A stretch of DNA of 6,984 nucleotides from an uncultured Slackia sp. (GTDB lineage: Bacteria > Actinomycetota > Coriobacteriia > Coriobacteriales > Eggerthellaceae), in assembly GCA_934646845.1 (NCBI GenBank), contig CAKUEV010000093.1, positions 1-6,984 on the forward strand. Reading direction: 5' to 3'. The notes beneath the pieces are model-generated. The model worked only from the letters and a program-made list of their open reading frames with translations, ran no database searches and was not told the origin of the DNA. The number at the start of each line of letters is the position of its first letter. Position 1 is the stretch's first letter. The position numbers and the translations under genes are program-made. Shown here piece after piece: positions 6,735 through 6,984 of the stretch.

Positions 6735-6984
6735 TTGCAAGAAGAAATAATCGTGCCATTAGCACTGTTTGGCATAAGGGATGCAATTTCTAATCCGCTT
6801 GTAACTGATTGGCTCGCGTTTATTGCTGCGATATTGGGCGCGTTTGCCGCTTTTTTTGCAGCTTGGCAGAGCATGAGAATGGTTTGTCAAACGAAAAAGG
6901 AGATTGAAGAATCAATCGCTAATCGCACCATGCAGCGTGCTTTATCGCTATATCCCCTACGTCGAGATTGTCTTGCGTCGATGG
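6735..6984 (+). CDS. Unrecognised single-pass membrane protein, N-terminal part (3' truncated by window edge)
   Basis: From the TTG at 6735 the frame stays open to the right edge, giving 83 complete codons; the frame is closed upstream by a TGA at 6687-6689. I do not recognise the family. The visible part begins with a short acidic then hydrophobic stretch ('MQEEIIVPLALFGIRD'), followed by one clear membrane helix at about residues 26-44, rich in Ala and Phe and flanked by Trp26 and Trp44. After it come Arg48, Lys54 and Lys55, so the positive-inside rule suggests the N-terminus is outside and the remainder is cytoplasmic. The following 'KKEIEESIANRTMQRAL' is probably helical. This layout is common among uncharacterised accessory membrane proteins, but no function can be given. 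It lies 233 bp after the glycosyltransferase operon and probably forms its own unit. A T7 run occurs at 6851-6857 within the helix codons. The gene call rests on the strong ribosome site, the open frame and the membrane pattern. Confidence 0.6.
   Translation, partial: MQEEIIVPLALFGIRDAISNPLVTDWLAFIAAILGAFAAFFAAWQSMRMVCQTKKEIEESIANRTMQRALSLYPLRRDCLASM

Noticed and set aside
6653..6874. Reverse-strand open frame of 73 codons near the right edge.
   Set aside because: It is antisense to the TTG-started membrane protein, has no ribosome site I can defend, and its composition fits a shadow of the forward gene.

Overview
The window is a stretch of bacterial chromosome (or chromosomally acquired DNA) in which every supported gene lies on the + strand. 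It reads as part of a cell-surface glycopolymer locus. The style of the double-GT2 protein (the 'KFSIIVPLF.TP...VLAQ.Y.NWEL..VNASP' signature), the GH73 autolysin fragment and the YfhO-family membrane protein together suggest a Gram-positive gut- or oral-type bacterium. A member of the Coriobacteriia (Collinsella/Olsenella-like) is my best guess; a Firmicute is the alternative. This assignment is recall of protein style, not a database result. Base composition on the lines I sampled is in the mid-forties percent GC. That is low for many Coriobacteriia and would fit an accessory surface-polysaccharide island.

Layout: 1-420 is the 3' end of a glucosaminidase (GH73) peptidoglycan hydrolase whose N-terminus lies outside the window. 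453-2849 encodes a 798-residue YfhO-type polytopic membrane protein (GT-C fold). 2864-5266 encodes an 800-residue protein with an unassigned beta-rich N-terminal half-module followed by two different GT2 glycosyltransferase domains. 5266-6501 encodes a third GT2 enzyme of 411 residues whose ATG overlaps the preceding TAA stop (TAATG). 6502-6734 holds no convincing gene. A new, unrecognised single-pass membrane protein begins at 6735 (TTG start, strong Shine-Dalgarno) and runs off the right edge.

How the genes may work together (inference): the two cytosolic GT2 proteins would add sugars to a lipid-linked precursor on the inner face of the membrane. The YfhO-like protein would act on the outer face, transferring a sugar from a polyprenyl-phosphate donor onto the exported polymer, as is known for YfhO in lipoteichoic acid glycosylation in Bacillus. 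No polyprenyl-phosphate-sugar synthase, flippase or polymerase is in the window, so partners must lie elsewhere. The intergenic gaps of 32 and 14 bp and the one-base overlap support co-transcription of 453-6501, possibly with the hydrolase upstream. No RNA gene, CRISPR array, insertion sequence, attachment site or convincing terminator was seen. I do not see clear evidence of a wholly new system. The points most worth checking are an A9 tract inside the YfhO-like gene (possible phase variation), the unassigned N-terminal module of the double glycosyltransferase, and the orphan membrane protein at the right edge.
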